64,000 nucleotides of DNA, taken from contig NC_035449.2 of the NCBI RefSeq assembly GCF_002127325.2, forward strand, positions 77,476,693 through 77,540,692, given 5' to 3'. The position numbers were made by a program, and so were the translations under genes. This document shows positions 1 to 12,140 of the stretch, one piece after another. The first letter of the stretch is position 1. Every line of letters starts with the position of its first letter. The notes beneath the pieces are model-generated. The model was not told the DNA's origin and did no database searches. It worked only from the letters and a program-made list of their open reading frames with translations. Source of the stretch: Helianthus annuus (lineage: Eukaryota > Streptophyta > Magnoliopsida > Asterales > Asteraceae).

Positions 1-1740
1 TGGTAGATTAGTTCTATATTTTTACTTTTTATTTTAAGGACAATCGGGCCGTAAAATGACAAAACAAGCAAAAAAGCAAAGAAAATTAACAAAATATCAA
101 GTTGCAGCTCAAGAAACGGGTCGTGCCTGTAAGGCACCCCTGCGTGATCCTCAAGTCAAGAAAAAATAGAGGTATGCTCAATTCAAGACACAATAGAGGT
201 CTGCTCAATTCAAAACAAAGTGGTGGTTCTGTCAGCCAACCACGCCCCTATGTGGTATGAAAAAGCCCAAAACTTCACATAAGCATATCTCAGGCTAGAA
301 AATGAATTACAGAGACCATTACATACGAATCTTAAGTATCTTGACGAGAAGAAGCTAAAAAATGGTTACCATGATTTAAATTGCAAGGAACGGACTCTTC
401 CTCCTCAATATAACAACAGGATGATAGCTTGCAACAATTCAGAAAGATTTGGCATTGACCACATGCCATACTAGTTAGGTAGGGCCGTGCCATATCTCTA
501 GATACAGCCTATAAATTCAGCCATTCTCCTTCCAGTTCACTTGCTCAATTCTTCCCTCTCGTTCTCTCTAAGTTACACTTTAATTCTACCACTTTCTCCT
601 TTGGTTTTGTAATAATTCAAGATTGTAAAAAAATCTTAATTACATTTTCAAATCTCGTAATGTTTAATCTTAATTAATCAAGTTTTTTAATGTCTATCTT
701 TATAGCCATGGGTAGCTAAGTTCTTTTTGTCACTTGGGATAAATGAACTCTTGATGAGTCGTTAACTAAAGATTATGGATAACCTTAAGGTATGTGTAAA
801 TGACTTTAAGTAATTAATAATCACAATGAAAATGAATGTTCTAAACTTTTAAAAACAAATAATCAACCTTGTGTTTGTTCACTCAAACACCCTTGTTTTA
901 TAATCCTATATAGTAACTAAACATGTTAATTGCTTGAAAGAGAGTTAGAGGTTATGGTTCTGGATTTCAGGTTTGGTAATTCTTGTCTCATATGGGATGA
1001 TAGTATGCTCGAAGCATGAGGACTTGATCTAATTCATCTCCATTACTCTTAAGGAGATAACACCAAATCAAGAGGTTCATAATGGTTGGTGTGTTAGATC
1101 CCTTATGAAAGATTTTTATTTAACAAATTAACCCGACATTGTGGATGGTCGTCCTGTGGCTTCTTTCCAATGTTGTTGAGGGCATTAATGCCCACAAAAT
1201 GGGGTCACGCTACCTTAAGGCATTAACACACACATCTTTTGTTTTCTTCAAAGAACGACTTTAGGTGCTATATAGTAAAGTACTCGGGTCAACTTTCCAA
1301 AGAAGCGTATGATTTGGTAACCATAACCGGGACCATTTCTATTTTAGTATAGTAATTTTTTGGAAGTCCATTATCAATTAGTCATTGGTATTGTCAAGGG
1401 GGAAGTGAACCCAAGTGATTCTCTCTAGCAATTGTTTTTTCCAAACCAAATCTCTTTTTCACTTATTTTATTTTGAACACTTTTTGAAACCACAAAAACA
1501 ACAAAACCTCTCGTTTTATGGATTCAACTAGACGTTGATAACATTCTGGTACTAAAAGCTCTTGTATCATTGTAAGATCTTAGTCTCTTACCATCACTAT
1601 ACAAAACTAATGATGAGTGAACTTACCCTAACGTGTTGTTTTGAGTGATAGCATCGTATCGTGAATATAAATTTAAGACGTTAAACCATATATAATTGAT
1701 TAAAAAATGTTAAATACTCATATAAACTCGCAAGCACATT
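1..1740 (+). mobile_element. Decayed LTR of the Athila-like family (left end outside window)
   Basis: No coding capacity. The order of landmarks matches the intact Athila-like LTRs at 6885-8628 and 12141-13894: an early A-rich stretch, eroded CACG/CGTG words (near 115-140, 235-250 and 460-495), a TATA-like CCTATAAATTC near 508, and a 3' part with a repeated phrase about counted steps (GATTGATTAG-type followed by CTCTTGT, near 1525-1570). The TATA offset suggests that the LTR starts about 50-60 bases left of the window. No primer site follows position 1740, so this is a solo or truncated LTR. Similarity was judged by eye; divergence is high. Confidence 0.55.
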
Positions 1741-2995
1741 ACTTAATCAATAAGCTTTCCAAGAGGCTGAGGTTGCGGTAACCTGACCAGAAGCCCTTCC
1801 ACAATAACATCAAATAATATAATATGCTAACTTAGTCTAAAGTGTCGACAACCTAACCAGGACCCATGCATTTGCAAATTGGTTTTTCACACCACCAAGC
1901 TATTAATTTAGCATTAATTTATCCCAATTGGATATCATCCCATGCCCTCGTGTGGTATGACAGTTTTTACTCATATGCTATTAAGTCTATTTACCTTTCT
2001 ATGTTTTATTTTGTTGCTTTACAAACAAAACAAAATCAATTAATTGACTAGTTGGAAACAAAAGAAAATTTGAGTAGTAAAAGTCATGTCCTTTGAGTTT
2101 GATACTTGGTTCTTACTTATACTTTACTATGCTAGGATAAGTATATTTTCCTATTATGTTTGATTAGTGTAAGTAAAAGCTACTTTTAATAAATTTAAAA
2201 TCTTGAAAGAGTATTCAAAGTATCACCTAAAAATCATTACTAAAACACACGCATCACCTACCAAAACAAGTCCATAAGTGGTATCCTAAGCCTTATTATA
2301 TAGTTTAACATGTGCATCTACATTTGCATATATCCATATTTTATAAAAACTTTTAACACCATAAATTCGAAATGAAAGTTTTTTTTAACAATCCTGACAT
2401 AAATGCATAAATCCTAAAACACACTAAACATTTATCGTATTAATACACAATACCCAAAACCTTCCTCAAGATTTTATCAAATATGAGTAAATCATAATAT
2501 GAGTGTTCATTCATTTTTATGTTTTTATCTTATATCACCCTAAAAAACCATTTCTTAGTGCTTTCATGGAATACATGTCCAAACAAGGTAAAAATGGGTA
2601 GAACAATGGGCTTATTCTACCAAAACACCAAAAACTAGTAACAAAAAAATTTCATTTGTTGATAACTTATTTCATGGTACTATTTGTTTTAAATAAATAA
2701 TCATGCATGCATTCCATATTTTAAACACCTATATTTTATCCTATGGTTATCTCTTGTAACCTCACATCCTTAGTATAATAGTATTATCACATTGTAAACA
2801 ATACAAGGGGCATTCTCTTGTACCTTAAGTTTATCATATGTGACCTCACTTTATCTGTACCATCTCAATGAAAACCATATGAGGATATTACAATTATTGT
2901 ATAAATACTATGTGTGGGTTAACAACCGAAGAACCAAACGGAAGAAAACCCATAACCACCAACTAGGTAAATAAGCACATTAGCAGTTCACCGTC
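1741..2995. repeat. Tandem unit copy A, left part
   Basis: Starts CAATAAGCTTTCCAAGAGG and is repeated with many small differences from 16819 (copy B). It is interrupted at 2995 by the Copia element and resumes at 16286. The copy includes a stretch about a drop in CATATG and ATTAAGTC motifs also seen at 17040-17100. The ORFs in it are short and not shared between copies, so I see no gene. The last bases before the Copia LTR, CCGTC, match CCGTT after it (4 of 5), a worn target-site duplication. Confidence 0.75.
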
Positions 2996-3626
2996 TGTTA
3001 AAATATAAAACTGACATTTATTCCAATTCAATTTTTTATTTTTTATTTGTCTCAAATATTTATATTTTATATTTGTTCCTTTCTTTTTTTCGAGTATTGC
3101 TGGGTTGTTCCTTTGGGCTCAAGTTTAAGAGTTGTTCCTTTGGGCTCAAGTCTGCATAGGGCTTATGAAGATGCTAGGGTTGGGGCTTATTTAATCAAAG
3201 TCGTGTATGGGCATCGTACACACATCTCTCGGTCTATGCATGATCTCTGGTTGTCTTCACAACATCTCTCGCAACTCAGAAGTTCCTGCCGTTTCTCTTC
3301 TTCGCTTGCTCTCTAGAACATACGAAGGTTGTTGATTCCTGTGTTCGAGAGTTAATTGCAACCACGTTTTTTGATCATCGCGTTACACAGATTATCAGTT
3401 GATAATCTATTGTGTTTGTTCCTGATTTATGGCAATTTGCAGACAGATTTACTGTTGTGCTTGTTTCTGTTTTGTGGCACTTCGTTGTTAGTGTTACTGC
3501 AGTATTTATGTGTGATCGGAGCTGTGCAGACTGATTAATCTTGCTATGTTTAAGTCTGTTTTAGACGATTGTGCAGATTGGTTATTTAAATATAAATAGT
3601 TTATGCTTGATATCATGTTCTTGACA
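2996..3626 (+). repeat. 5' LTR of the Copia element
   Basis: Begins TGTTAAAATATAAA and ends TTCTTGACA, matching the 3' LTR at 15644-16285 with numerous substitutions and small indels. It contains a 27-bp tandem repeat of GTTGTTCCTTTGGGCTCAAG at 3104 and 3131. Short ORFs in the LTR are not conserved between the two LTRs and are not annotated as genes. Confidence 0.9.
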
Positions 3627-3639
3627 TGGTATTAGAGCC
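3627..3639 (+). other. Primer binding site of the Copia element
   Basis: TGGTATTAGAGCC follows the LTR end directly. It differs at one base from the usual TGGTATCAGAGCC complement of initiator Met tRNA. Confidence 0.85.
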
Positions 3640-4178
3640 ATAAGTGGCTCTTGGGTGATTCATTTTTCCGTTGCTGCTTCCGTGGAGCTATCAATCGCAG
3701 ATTTGTGTGAATCAAGGGAATCTAAGGAGTCTTGGTGGTTTTTGATTCTGCCGATTCAGATTGTCCTCCTATTCTCAGAATTCGTGAAGTTGCGGTTGAG
3801 TTTTTTTTCCTCAAAATCGTGTGATCGGTATTTGATATTCTTAACTTATAATCATGCTTGTAACCCTAAGTGAAGGATACGAGTCTAGTTTCTAGAGTTT
3901 ATACGCACTCGGTATGAGATTGTTCTTTCTCTCCTTGTTTTTAGTTTTATTGCATCACGGTGTCAGTGAGTCTAGGCATATTGATACCGGGTTTTAGTAA
4001 GACCGGTTTGATTATTAGGACACAGAGAGGGTTCACTCGGTTGCATTTGTTGTGTCTCTGTTTGGTTTGGTACTACCTTTCTTAAATGTTGCTTAACTAT
4101 TTTGTCTTGTTTGCAAATTCTTAGTTATCTTGACTGCTCTTTTATTTGTGTTTTTTGTGCTACTCTTGACTGTTTGCT

Positions 4179-5204
4179 ATGCCTGGTGATACTGTGATTA
4201 CTACTGATAATATGACGTCTACTAGTGCTACTTTGGTTAGCAAGATTGATGCTGGTGATCCATTGTTTCTTCATCCTAGTGATTCCGCAAATTTGACAAT
4301 TGTTAGTGTTAAACTTAAAGGGTCTAAGAGTTATGGAATTTGGTCAAATGCTATGTATCTTGCACTGCAGGTTAAAAATAAAATAGGGTTTGTTGATGGT
4401 ACTTGTCTTAGGTCTACATCTGATGAAGTTTTGGGTATACAATGGGATAGGTGCAACTCTATTGTGCTTACTTGGATTCTTAACTCTGTGTCTGAAGAAT
4501 TATATCTTGGTCTTGTTTATTCTAAAATTGCCTCTAATGTGGAAAGATTTAAAGGAAACTTATGATAAGATAGATGGGTCTGTTGTGTTTAATATGTATC
4601 AAAAGATTAACTCTTTTAGTCAAAATGACATGCCTGTTTCTGAGTATTATCATAAGTTGAATTGTATGTGGAACCAATTAGACCAGTTACTTGCTTTACC
4701 TGCTTATTCTTATGATGCATCTAAACAGTTTAGTGATTTTAATCATCTTATTGAGCTTATGCAGTTCTTAATGGGTCTTGATAGTTCATACCAGTCTGTG
4801 AGAACTAATTTGTTAACCAGAGAAACTCTTCCTTCTGTGAAGGATGCTTTTTCAGTCATCTCTATAGAAGAGTCACATCTTCATTCAAAAATATTTCTGA
4901 TAAAACTACAAACAATTTTGTTGGTTTTGCTGCTAAAACTAATCAAATTAATGAATCAAAGAAAAGGGGTGTTAGAACTCCTAATCCTAATCTCAAATGT
5001 TCTCATTGTAATAAGACTGGTCGTACTATTGAGAAGTGTTTTGAACTTGTTAGCTATCCTTCTTGGATGAAGTCAAAACCCGGTGGAAAGAAGGGTAACA
5101 GGGTTAGTAATAATGTTACTGTTGATACTACTGATACACCTTCTGTTGTGAGTTCTTTCACCAATGATCTAATAGCCCAATTGCTTAGTCTCTTGAATGA
5201 TTAA
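4179..5204 (+). pseudogene. Copia gag remnant
   Basis: The N-terminal part (4179 on) reads DAGDPLFLHPSDSANL and then KGSKSYGIWSNAM, the typical start of Copia Gag in dicots. The middle (from about 4540, another frame) holds the UBN2-like helical region with WKDLKETYDKIDG and WNQLDQLL. The C-terminal part lies in a third frame and ends in a zinc-knuckle relic, CSHCNKTGRTIEKC near 5000-5040, where the expected His is Arg. There are two frameshifts (about 4538 and 4890) and a stop at 5202-5204. It would have formed the capsid of the cytoplasmic virus-like particle. Confidence 0.85.
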
Positions 5205-5339
5205 TCTAAGGGTGATCCTCAGAGTAGTGGTTTTGCTGGTATGTGTGCTAACTTTGCTTGTCTGAATAGTTTTGTGAATTTATCATCCAAATCTACTTGT
5301 GATTTTAAACTTGTTTACTGTTTTCAAACTTTATTGATA

Positions 5340-6600
5340 ATGGGAAAAAAGTAGGGTGGATAGTTAACTCTAGTGCTAATCAACACATAGTAATGACCGA
5401 TGAGTGTCTGATTAATCAAAATGATGTAATTGAATTTAATATTGGTGAATTTAATATTAAGGTTAAACATCCTAATGGCACTAGTGCCTTGGTAACTAAA
5501 ATTGGTGATATTAAATTAAGTGACAAGGTTATTCTATATGACGTATTTGTCGTGCCTAATTATTGTGTAAATTTGATTTCTGTTCATAAACTTCCTAGAG
5601 ATTGTAAACTGATTGTTTCTTTTGATGAACATAAATGCTATATTTAGGATTCTCAAACAAAGAAAGTCCATGTGACTGGTAGTTAGTTTGATGGTCTATA
5701 CTTCTCTGGTAGTTCTTCTGTTTCAAATAAGGTTTGTAATTCTAGTTGTGATATTAATCTTTGGCATGCTAGGCTAAGTCACCCTGCTGAACCTGTATTA
5801 CATGTTCTTAAAAATGATTTAAATATTAAAACTGGTGTTAAATTAGATACTTGTGAAACATGTCATGGAGCTAAGCAGCATAGAGAACCTTTTCCTTTAA
5901 CTGATCATAAAACTAAGGGGTTAGGAGATCTTATTCATGTTGATGTTTGGGGTCCTTATAGAGTTCAAAGTAGGGATGAGTTTAGATATTTTCTTAGTGT
6001 CATTGATGATTATACTAGAGCTGTGTGGATATACCTCATGAAGTCAAAGGATGAAGTGTTTTACAATATTAAAGATTTTTATAATCTGCTTAAAACTCAG
6101 TTTAGTAAATCAGTTAAGATTTTTAGGAGTGACAATGGTACTGAATTTATAAATAAACAAATGAGTGGTTTTTTGTTATGAAAATGTGATTATACATCAG
6201 ACTTCATGCGTTCATACTTCACAGCAAAATGGAGTAGTTGAGAGAAAATATAGGCATTTGTTAAATGTTTCTAGGGCTTTACTCTTTCAAGGTGGTTTTC
6301 CACTTAAGTTTTGGTTTGAGTGTATTCTAACTGTTATTTATTTAACTAATAGGACACCTTCATTTGTTTTAAGTGGGAAGTCTCCATATGAGCTAGTGTT
6401 TGGTTTTGCTCCTGTTCTGGGTCAACTTAGGGTTATAGGGTGTCTTTGTTACAGCATTGTGTTAAACAACTCTGATAAGTTTACCACACATGCTGAAAAA
6501 TGTGTTTTAATTGAATATTCAAATGAAAAAAGGGCTACAAACTTTGGAGTTTAGATCAAGGGTTGATGTTTTTTTTCTAGGGATGTTAGGTTTTACGAAA
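5340..6600 (+). pseudogene. Copia protease and integrase remnant
   Basis: The protease region starts near 5355, where the expected active-site Asp-Ser-Gly-Ala reads Asn-Ser-Ser-Ala, so the catalytic Asp is lost. The following frame reads to 5647, then stops. A pre-integrase zinc region follows (LWHARLSHPAE near 5760; CETC near 5853). The integrase core keeps recognisable Asp, Asp and Glu neighbourhoods: HVDVWGP near 5937, RSDNGTEF near 6127, QQNGVVERK near 6224. A frameshift near 6165 separates the second and third. The C-terminal segment runs to about 6554 and then decays to the insertion at 6884. Confidence 0.88.
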
Positions 6601-6884
6601 CCGTGTTTCGTTTTAAAGAAAAGAAAATATCTTCTGATCTTGATACTCCTTCTAAAGTTAATACCTTAAATTTTTTTTGATTATCTGATTTAAACTTTAC
6701 TCAGAGTCCTCAAGTTGACCCAACTCCCGATGATGAGAATACCCTAACAAGTACTTCAACAGATCATGGGTCTGAGCAGTCTGGAACTGATTCAGAAATT
6801 GCTTTAGGTATGGCTTGTAACCAGCAACCTAGCAATGTAGAATCAGATTCAGACACGGCTGTGCATGACACTGAACACGAAGAC

Positions 6885-8628
6885 TGATGTGGGTAAAAAG
6901 TAACATATAAATTACATCAAATGAAGCATAAAACTAAACCTTTTTTAGTACTAATGTTGGAAAATGTGTGCTTTTGTCTTCCTTTTGAATTTACAAGACC
7001 AAATGAGCTTTAACGAGCAAAAGGAACAAATAAAAAGCAAAAAACGAACATAAATACAAAGAAAAGGAATAAAGGTGACATGCCCGACCCCTCGGCAGCA
7101 TCCCCCAAGAGCAAAAACAAGAAACAGAAGGCTGACCACGGCCCGTGCCCACTGGACATGGGGGAGTTGTCAGATGTCTGCCGAAAGGACAAAGCTGTGG
7201 AAGCTTCTACGCCCACCACGGGAGCGTGCCCAACGCAGCACGGGGCGTGGTCAACGCTAAGATTCACAGAATCTTGCAAAATCTTGGTAGTACAGATACG
7301 CTTCTGCACACGAGGTCGTGCCCGCTGGACACGGACCGTGTTGCGCCCTATGCTGATAAATGCAATTAATGAAGGAAGAGAAAAGGGATGGCCACGGGGG
7401 CGTGTCCACTAGACACGGGGCCGTGGCCGGGCTTCTGTTCAGGCTATAAATAGGGGTGTTTGGTTCACTTCAAAGGCATCCATTGGCAAATCACTACTCT
7501 CCCACTTTGCCACCACTACAACACCCATATCCACCACCATCATCCATCATCCACCTTTAGAGTGTGTAGTAGTCTCAGGATCCAAGATTGATAGTAAGAG
7601 TTCTTGTCAATCAAAGGCCAGGTTTGGCTAAGTCTCTTACATCACTTGGTGAAGACAAGTCTTTAATGTATTACTTTTGATTTTTAATCTTTTCGCACTT
7701 TTTAATTGTTTTGTATTAATGACTTTAATAACATGTTTCTTATGTTGAAAGTGAAACTTCTTTATCATTTGTCTGTGGTGTCTTGGCATTACTTTACTGT
7801 TTATATAAAGTAAAAGATTTACACCATTCATATCTCTACGGTCTATATAGAGATATGTTGGCTACCTGGTCGGGGGATAAGGGAATGGTTTGGTAAGTTT
7901 CTTGCCTTGTTTAGTGTATAGATCATGCAAGGACCTGGTCAAGCTTACTAGGACCTCCTTCAATACCCACTGGTATTAGATGGCGGGGGTGCGAATGGCT
8001 TGATCCCCTCATATGTAAACTACTATTAATACATTAAACCGGCTACTTAGGATTGTATCCCTGCTGACTCAAACCATTTTGCCGAGGGTAACGTCACCTT
8101 CAAAAGAGGGGCCTACCACTTTTCGCATTAATAACTTAATTAATTATCTTTCAATATTCCGACCCTTTGGAATTGTATCCTTGCTGACTCAAACCACTGG
8201 GTTGACGGTAACGTCACCTTCAAAGAGGGGTCTACTACAATAACTAAGATAATCTCTTAAAAAAGTGTAAAAGTATGGAAATCATCAAAGGATACATTAA
8301 AGGCAAGTCGGACCCAAGTGATTCATCTTGTCTATCTGTTTTTATTTTATTTTTATTTCTGCATTTTTAATTTTTATTTTTCATGCTTAAACCTTTTCTC
8401 AAAAATTTTAGATTGATTAGACGTTGAGGATAAACCGGTATTAAAAGCTCTTGTGTCCTTGGACGACCTCGGTATCTTACCAACGCTATACTACGCTCAC
8501 GATGGGTGCACTTGCCCAAGTGTGTGTTTAGTGTTAGTAGAATATCGTGTTTTATAAATTTAAAACTTGACTAATGTGTAAAATGGGCTTAAAATATCAA
8601 TAAAAATATATCACGCTTTGCGCACACA
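6885..8628 (+). repeat. 5' LTR of the Athila-like element
   Basis: Starts TGATGTGGGTAAAAAG, ends GCGCACACA, and is close to 12141-13894 along its length. It carries a TATA box at 7445-7452 and many CACGGG/CCCGTG words between 7137 and 7430, including an imperfect inverted pair at 7390-7428 that ends 16 bases before the TATA box. A second repeated motif in the 3' half, GACTCAAACCACT and CGGTAACGTCACC-like, occurs twice (near 8065 and 8190). Confidence 0.9.
7445..7452 (+). promoter_or_regulatory. TATA box of the Athila-like LTR
   Basis: CTATAAATAGGGG lies in the LTR at the expected place for a Pol II promoter, with the same sequence in the 3' LTR at about 12695-12703. The transcript would start some 30 bases downstream. 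Confidence 0.7.
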
Positions 8629-8635
8629 AAGTTTT

Positions 8636-8653
8636 TGGCGTCGTTGCCGGGGA
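8636..8653 (+). other. Primer binding site, tRNA-Asp type
   Basis: TGGCGTCGTTGCCGGGGA follows the 5' LTR after a short A/T spacer. The plant tRNA-Asp complement is TGGCGCCGTTGCCGGGGA, so one base differs. This primer is characteristic of Athila elements. Confidence 0.85.
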
Positions 8654-8764
8654 CACAAGGATTTTAAGAAAGCTTAAAATCGACGGCCTAATCATTTTTC
8701 AAAAAACCTTTTTAAAACTGTGCGCACATTTTTACATTTTTAGGAAATTTTTGCATTATAGTAG

Positions 8765-8965
8765 TCTGAACACGGGGTCGTGCTCACTGAACACGCCCCC
8801 GTGCTGCATAAAATTAACAAAACACCCAGATACAGAGTCTGAACATGGGGTCGTGTTCGCTGAACACGCCCCCGTGCTGAACCAAACCAGTTGCATTTTT
8901 CAAAACGCCCAGATATAGGATCTGACCACGGGCCATGCTCATTGAACACGGGGCCGTGGTGAGTC
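8765..8965 (+). repeat. Paired CACGGGG / CACGCCCCCGTG word array in the leader
   Basis: Three pairs of related GC-rich words: 8771 and 8792, 8844 and 8865, 8927 and 8947, so partners are 20-21 bases apart, in a context of CACTGAA or CGCTGAA. Similar words recur in the LTRs and at 10590-10760. Counts by eye. Confidence 0.8.
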
Positions 8966-9031
8966 TCTGTTTCCGTTTTTATTTTTATTTTCTGGTCCTG
9001 AGACTCTTTTGTGGTCTGCTGGGTGATTCTT

Positions 9032-9760
9032 ATGGATCAATACTCAGAAGATTACAACTACCACTATGAAGAGGATGATTATTAAGAAGAGTATTGTGCC
9101 ATTTGTGGTAAGCCTCATCTGGTACAATATTGTGACCTCTTCGAACCATCCACTTCGTACACATATCATGAGGAGCCCAGGTACTAGCCAACCACTTCAT
9201 ACACACACTATGAAGAGCCAAGGTATGAACCTTCTCCCTCATATTCATATCTTGAAGAACCAAGGTATGAGCCTTCATACTCATATTTTGAAGAACCAGG
9301 ATATGAATCGACTCCTTCATATACTTACTATGAGGAACAATGGTGAGAACAACCCATCTCCTATGGGTATTATGAAGAACTGAGTTACGACCCTTATCCA
9401 TCATATACTTACAATGAGGAACAATGGTGTGAACCATCTACCTCATATGAGTATTATGAGGAAGCAACGATCGAACTTCCGACCTTAAGCTATGAGGATC
9501 CTTATTCCGCTCACTTTGACGAACCACCAACTATCCTCCCCGTAGCCGAAAGAATAATAGAACACCTCAAAACTATCGAGCGCTGTATAAAAGAAGCCCG
9601 CGCAAGGGAAGATGACTCCCGCGCAAGGGAAGAGGTAATTTGTACTAAGGAGGTGATAGTAGAAAAGGTAAAAATGGATGAACAAGTAAGTGAAAAACCG
9701 ACGCATGAACTAAACAACGAAAAAGGTAAGTCCGACAACGTTAAAATTCAAAAAGAGTAA
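9032..9760 (+). pseudogene. Tyr/Glu-rich tandem-repeat gag-like ORF with three stops
   Basis: One frame runs from ATG 9032 to TAA 9758 and contains three early in-frame stops (one each of TAA, TAG and TGA, at about 9083, 9173 and 9344). A short zinc-knuckle-like piece, CAICGKPHLVQYC, comes near residue 22. It is followed by about eight copies of a 13-14-residue repeat with the pattern S-Y-x-Y-x-E-E-P-x-Y-E-P (about 9150-9460). The tail is charged, with RAREDDS and RAREEV. Composition and place suggest the distal end of an Athila-like gag. No similarity beyond that was recognised. Confidence 0.65.
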
Positions 9761-10300
9761 TTTTCAAGAAATTAATCTCTTAACACCTTCTTTCGAAAAC
9801 CATTGTTTGGTACCTACTCATGCTAAGTTTTTAAAAGAGTTAAACACTAGCACTAAAATTGACGAAACGGTAAACATTAAGTTAACAAATGATCAAACTA
9901 CGCTAATAAAAGATGATCCATTTGAAATTAACATTACACTGGTTCCATGTTTCTTTCAAAATTCCTTTATTAGTAATATTAAAATTGATAAAGATCTTTG
10001 TGTTAATATAATGCCAAACTGCATTTTTGAACTATTAAGTATTAGTGATTTTTCTCTACTTCAAATCCCCATTTTTCTTTCTAATCGAAAAATAATAAAA
10101 TCAATGGGAGTAGTTGAGGACGTGTTAGTGCAAACAAATCAAACAGTAGTCCCAACCGACTTCGTCATTCTTGATGATGCTCCACTTGTGTCGTGACAAC
10201 CTTTTGTAAAAACCCATCAAGCCTTGATCAATCGGAAGCAAAACAACCTACCCATTCAATTAGGGGCCTATAAAAGGTATGTCGATCTTGAACAGTAAAT
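9761..10300 (+). pseudogene. Athila-like retropepsin remnant lacking the catalytic site
   Basis: One base out of frame from the upstream ORF. The stretch beginning NFQEINLLTPSF runs open to TGA at 10194, then continues as a weaker match to about 10295. The layout follows Athila protease: THAKFLKELN, then the N-terminal lobe with VPCFF, the position of the catalytic Asp loop with KDLCVNIMPNCIF near 9988, and MGVVEDVLV near 10107. At the loop the D-L/S-G-A motif is absent. The annotated open frame begins with TTG, so no translation start is evident. Probably non-functional. Confidence 0.72.
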
Positions 10301-12128
10301 GAAATATCCAATTAGCAATGACGACCCCCTAATTGAAGATGAACCAGAACCACCCGATAAGGTGGGTCTAGCCAAGGACCCTTATAAACGTGGCGCACCA
10401 CGGAGGCATTCCGTGGAACTATCCTTAGTTTTAGATTAGTTTAACTTTTATGTTTTCTAGTTTAGTCTTACTTTTCAGGAATAAATCACACTCGAAAAGG
10501 TGGATATTGCCAAAGGGACGTTAAAACCGCACCCCATGCATGAGAACAGAGCCTTCCGTCAACTTTTCCATCATTTCAGCATGTGCAGCACGGGGCCGTG
10601 GCCACCCAACACGCCCCCGTACCCAGGGTTCTGCAGAAAAATTTTCTTACAGGTAACTGACCACGGGCCGTGTTCACTGGGCACGCCCTGTGGTCAACCT
10701 TTTGTAACTTTTTGTTACTTGTAGTCTGACCGCGGGGCCGTGCTCAGCCCACCATACCTCGTGTTCAGCTACCCAGTAACATAAAATCTTGTTTTCAACC
10801 CACTTTTACACATTTTAATCAACCGAAAAACTTATTTTTGGGACACATTGAGGACAATGTGTAATTTAAGTGTGGGGGTGGGGGGTGCTAAAACCTTGAA
10901 TCTTACAAGTCCTAATAACAAGCCTTACATAAAACTCTATTGGAACTGCTAATCACCCAAAAAATTGTTTGCAAAAAAAAATTATTTTTTTACTTGCCTT
11001 GGTTAATTTGGGAATAACAAGTTCTAAAAAGGTTATATTTTTACAAATTTACAACCGATAGTGTCTTGATAAAAAGAACCAACATAAGAAAATTATGAAA
11101 CGGCATGACAAATCTAATTAAAATTTGATTATATATACTTGATCACATTAAAACTCATTCCCACAATAAGTGAGTTTTGAGCCTTTATTGAACATACAAG
11201 CATACATCTTTAAACTAAATGCTCATTTTTTTGTTTCTTATGTGAATAGCCGCTTGGATCTTACGACTCTAGAACTTGCCAAGACGATACATTCCCGGTC
11301 CTTACCAACTTAAACCCAAGTAAGTAAATGATGGAGGCATTAGGACTAACCCATTATCCATTCAACACCATTATTTTTCATTTTCTTTATCACCTACCCA
11401 AAATCCCCCTAGTTAACCCCTTTGAGCCTAAACCTTTTCATTTCTAAACCCACAAAACAAACACCCTTTACCCACCAAAACCTTTTTCTTTTCAAACCTT
11501 TTATTTTAGTAAAAAGCTTGGTTTTCTTGTGACGTTTCTTTATCAAAAAAAAATTGATACTCTAGCAATAAACAAACAAGTTCCTCAAAGAAACTTTGTT
11601 TGGAAATGCGTAGTTTGAATAAAAGTCAGAAAAACAAAAAGTTTTACGACGACAGACGCATTTTACACTTTTAGCCCTTTTTACTAACCACCAACCAAAA
11701 CCACCTACCCTTAGCCCAAGCCTACCCCTTTCCCAAGTCCTCTTGATATTTACGAAGGTTTATAGTTAAAAAGGAGGAGGATTGATTGCTTGGCAAGCAT
11801 ATGGTAGAAGTAAGTCCCATGCCGGTCTTGAGTGTTTCACAAAAATACATCTTCGGCCGAGTGTTGAGTGATCTCCCATGAGGTATGTGAACTTGTATAT
11901 ATATGGAATTATAAAGAGGCATGTTATGCCCAAATAAGTAATTTCTCTTATGAAACGTTCTAATAAATCATAACGAATAGGATTGTAAATAGTATAAAAA
12001 TAAAACCCAATAAAGATCTTGGATTCCCGACACTCAAGACAAGCCCAAAACTTCTCTTCTACCCATTCCATTTGGGTGTGTAAGCCACATAATAAAGAGT
12101 TTTGCTTGAGGACAAGCAAAGATTCAAG
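10300..12128 (+). other. Non-coding 3' interior of the Athila-like element
   Basis: No ORF with recognisable content. Near 10590-10760 are more CACGGGGCCGTG and CACGCCC words. Near 10865 is GTGTGGGGGTGGGGGG, a purine-rich track that resembles the true polypurine tract at 12129. The rest is AT-rich with C-rich lists near 11380-11500 and 11680-11740. This is where reverse transcriptase would lie in an autonomous element; nothing like it is seen in any frame. Confidence 0.7.
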
Positions 12129-12140
12129 TGTGGGGGTATT
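12129..12140 (+). other. Polypurine tract of the Athila-like element
   Basis: GTGTGGGGGTAT abuts the 3' LTR, which starts TGATGTG at 12141. Confidence 0.75.

Noticed and set aside
3627..3639. tRNA-like matches at primer sites
   Set aside because: Only 12-18 bases complementary to tRNA 3' ends; these are primer sites, not tRNA genes.
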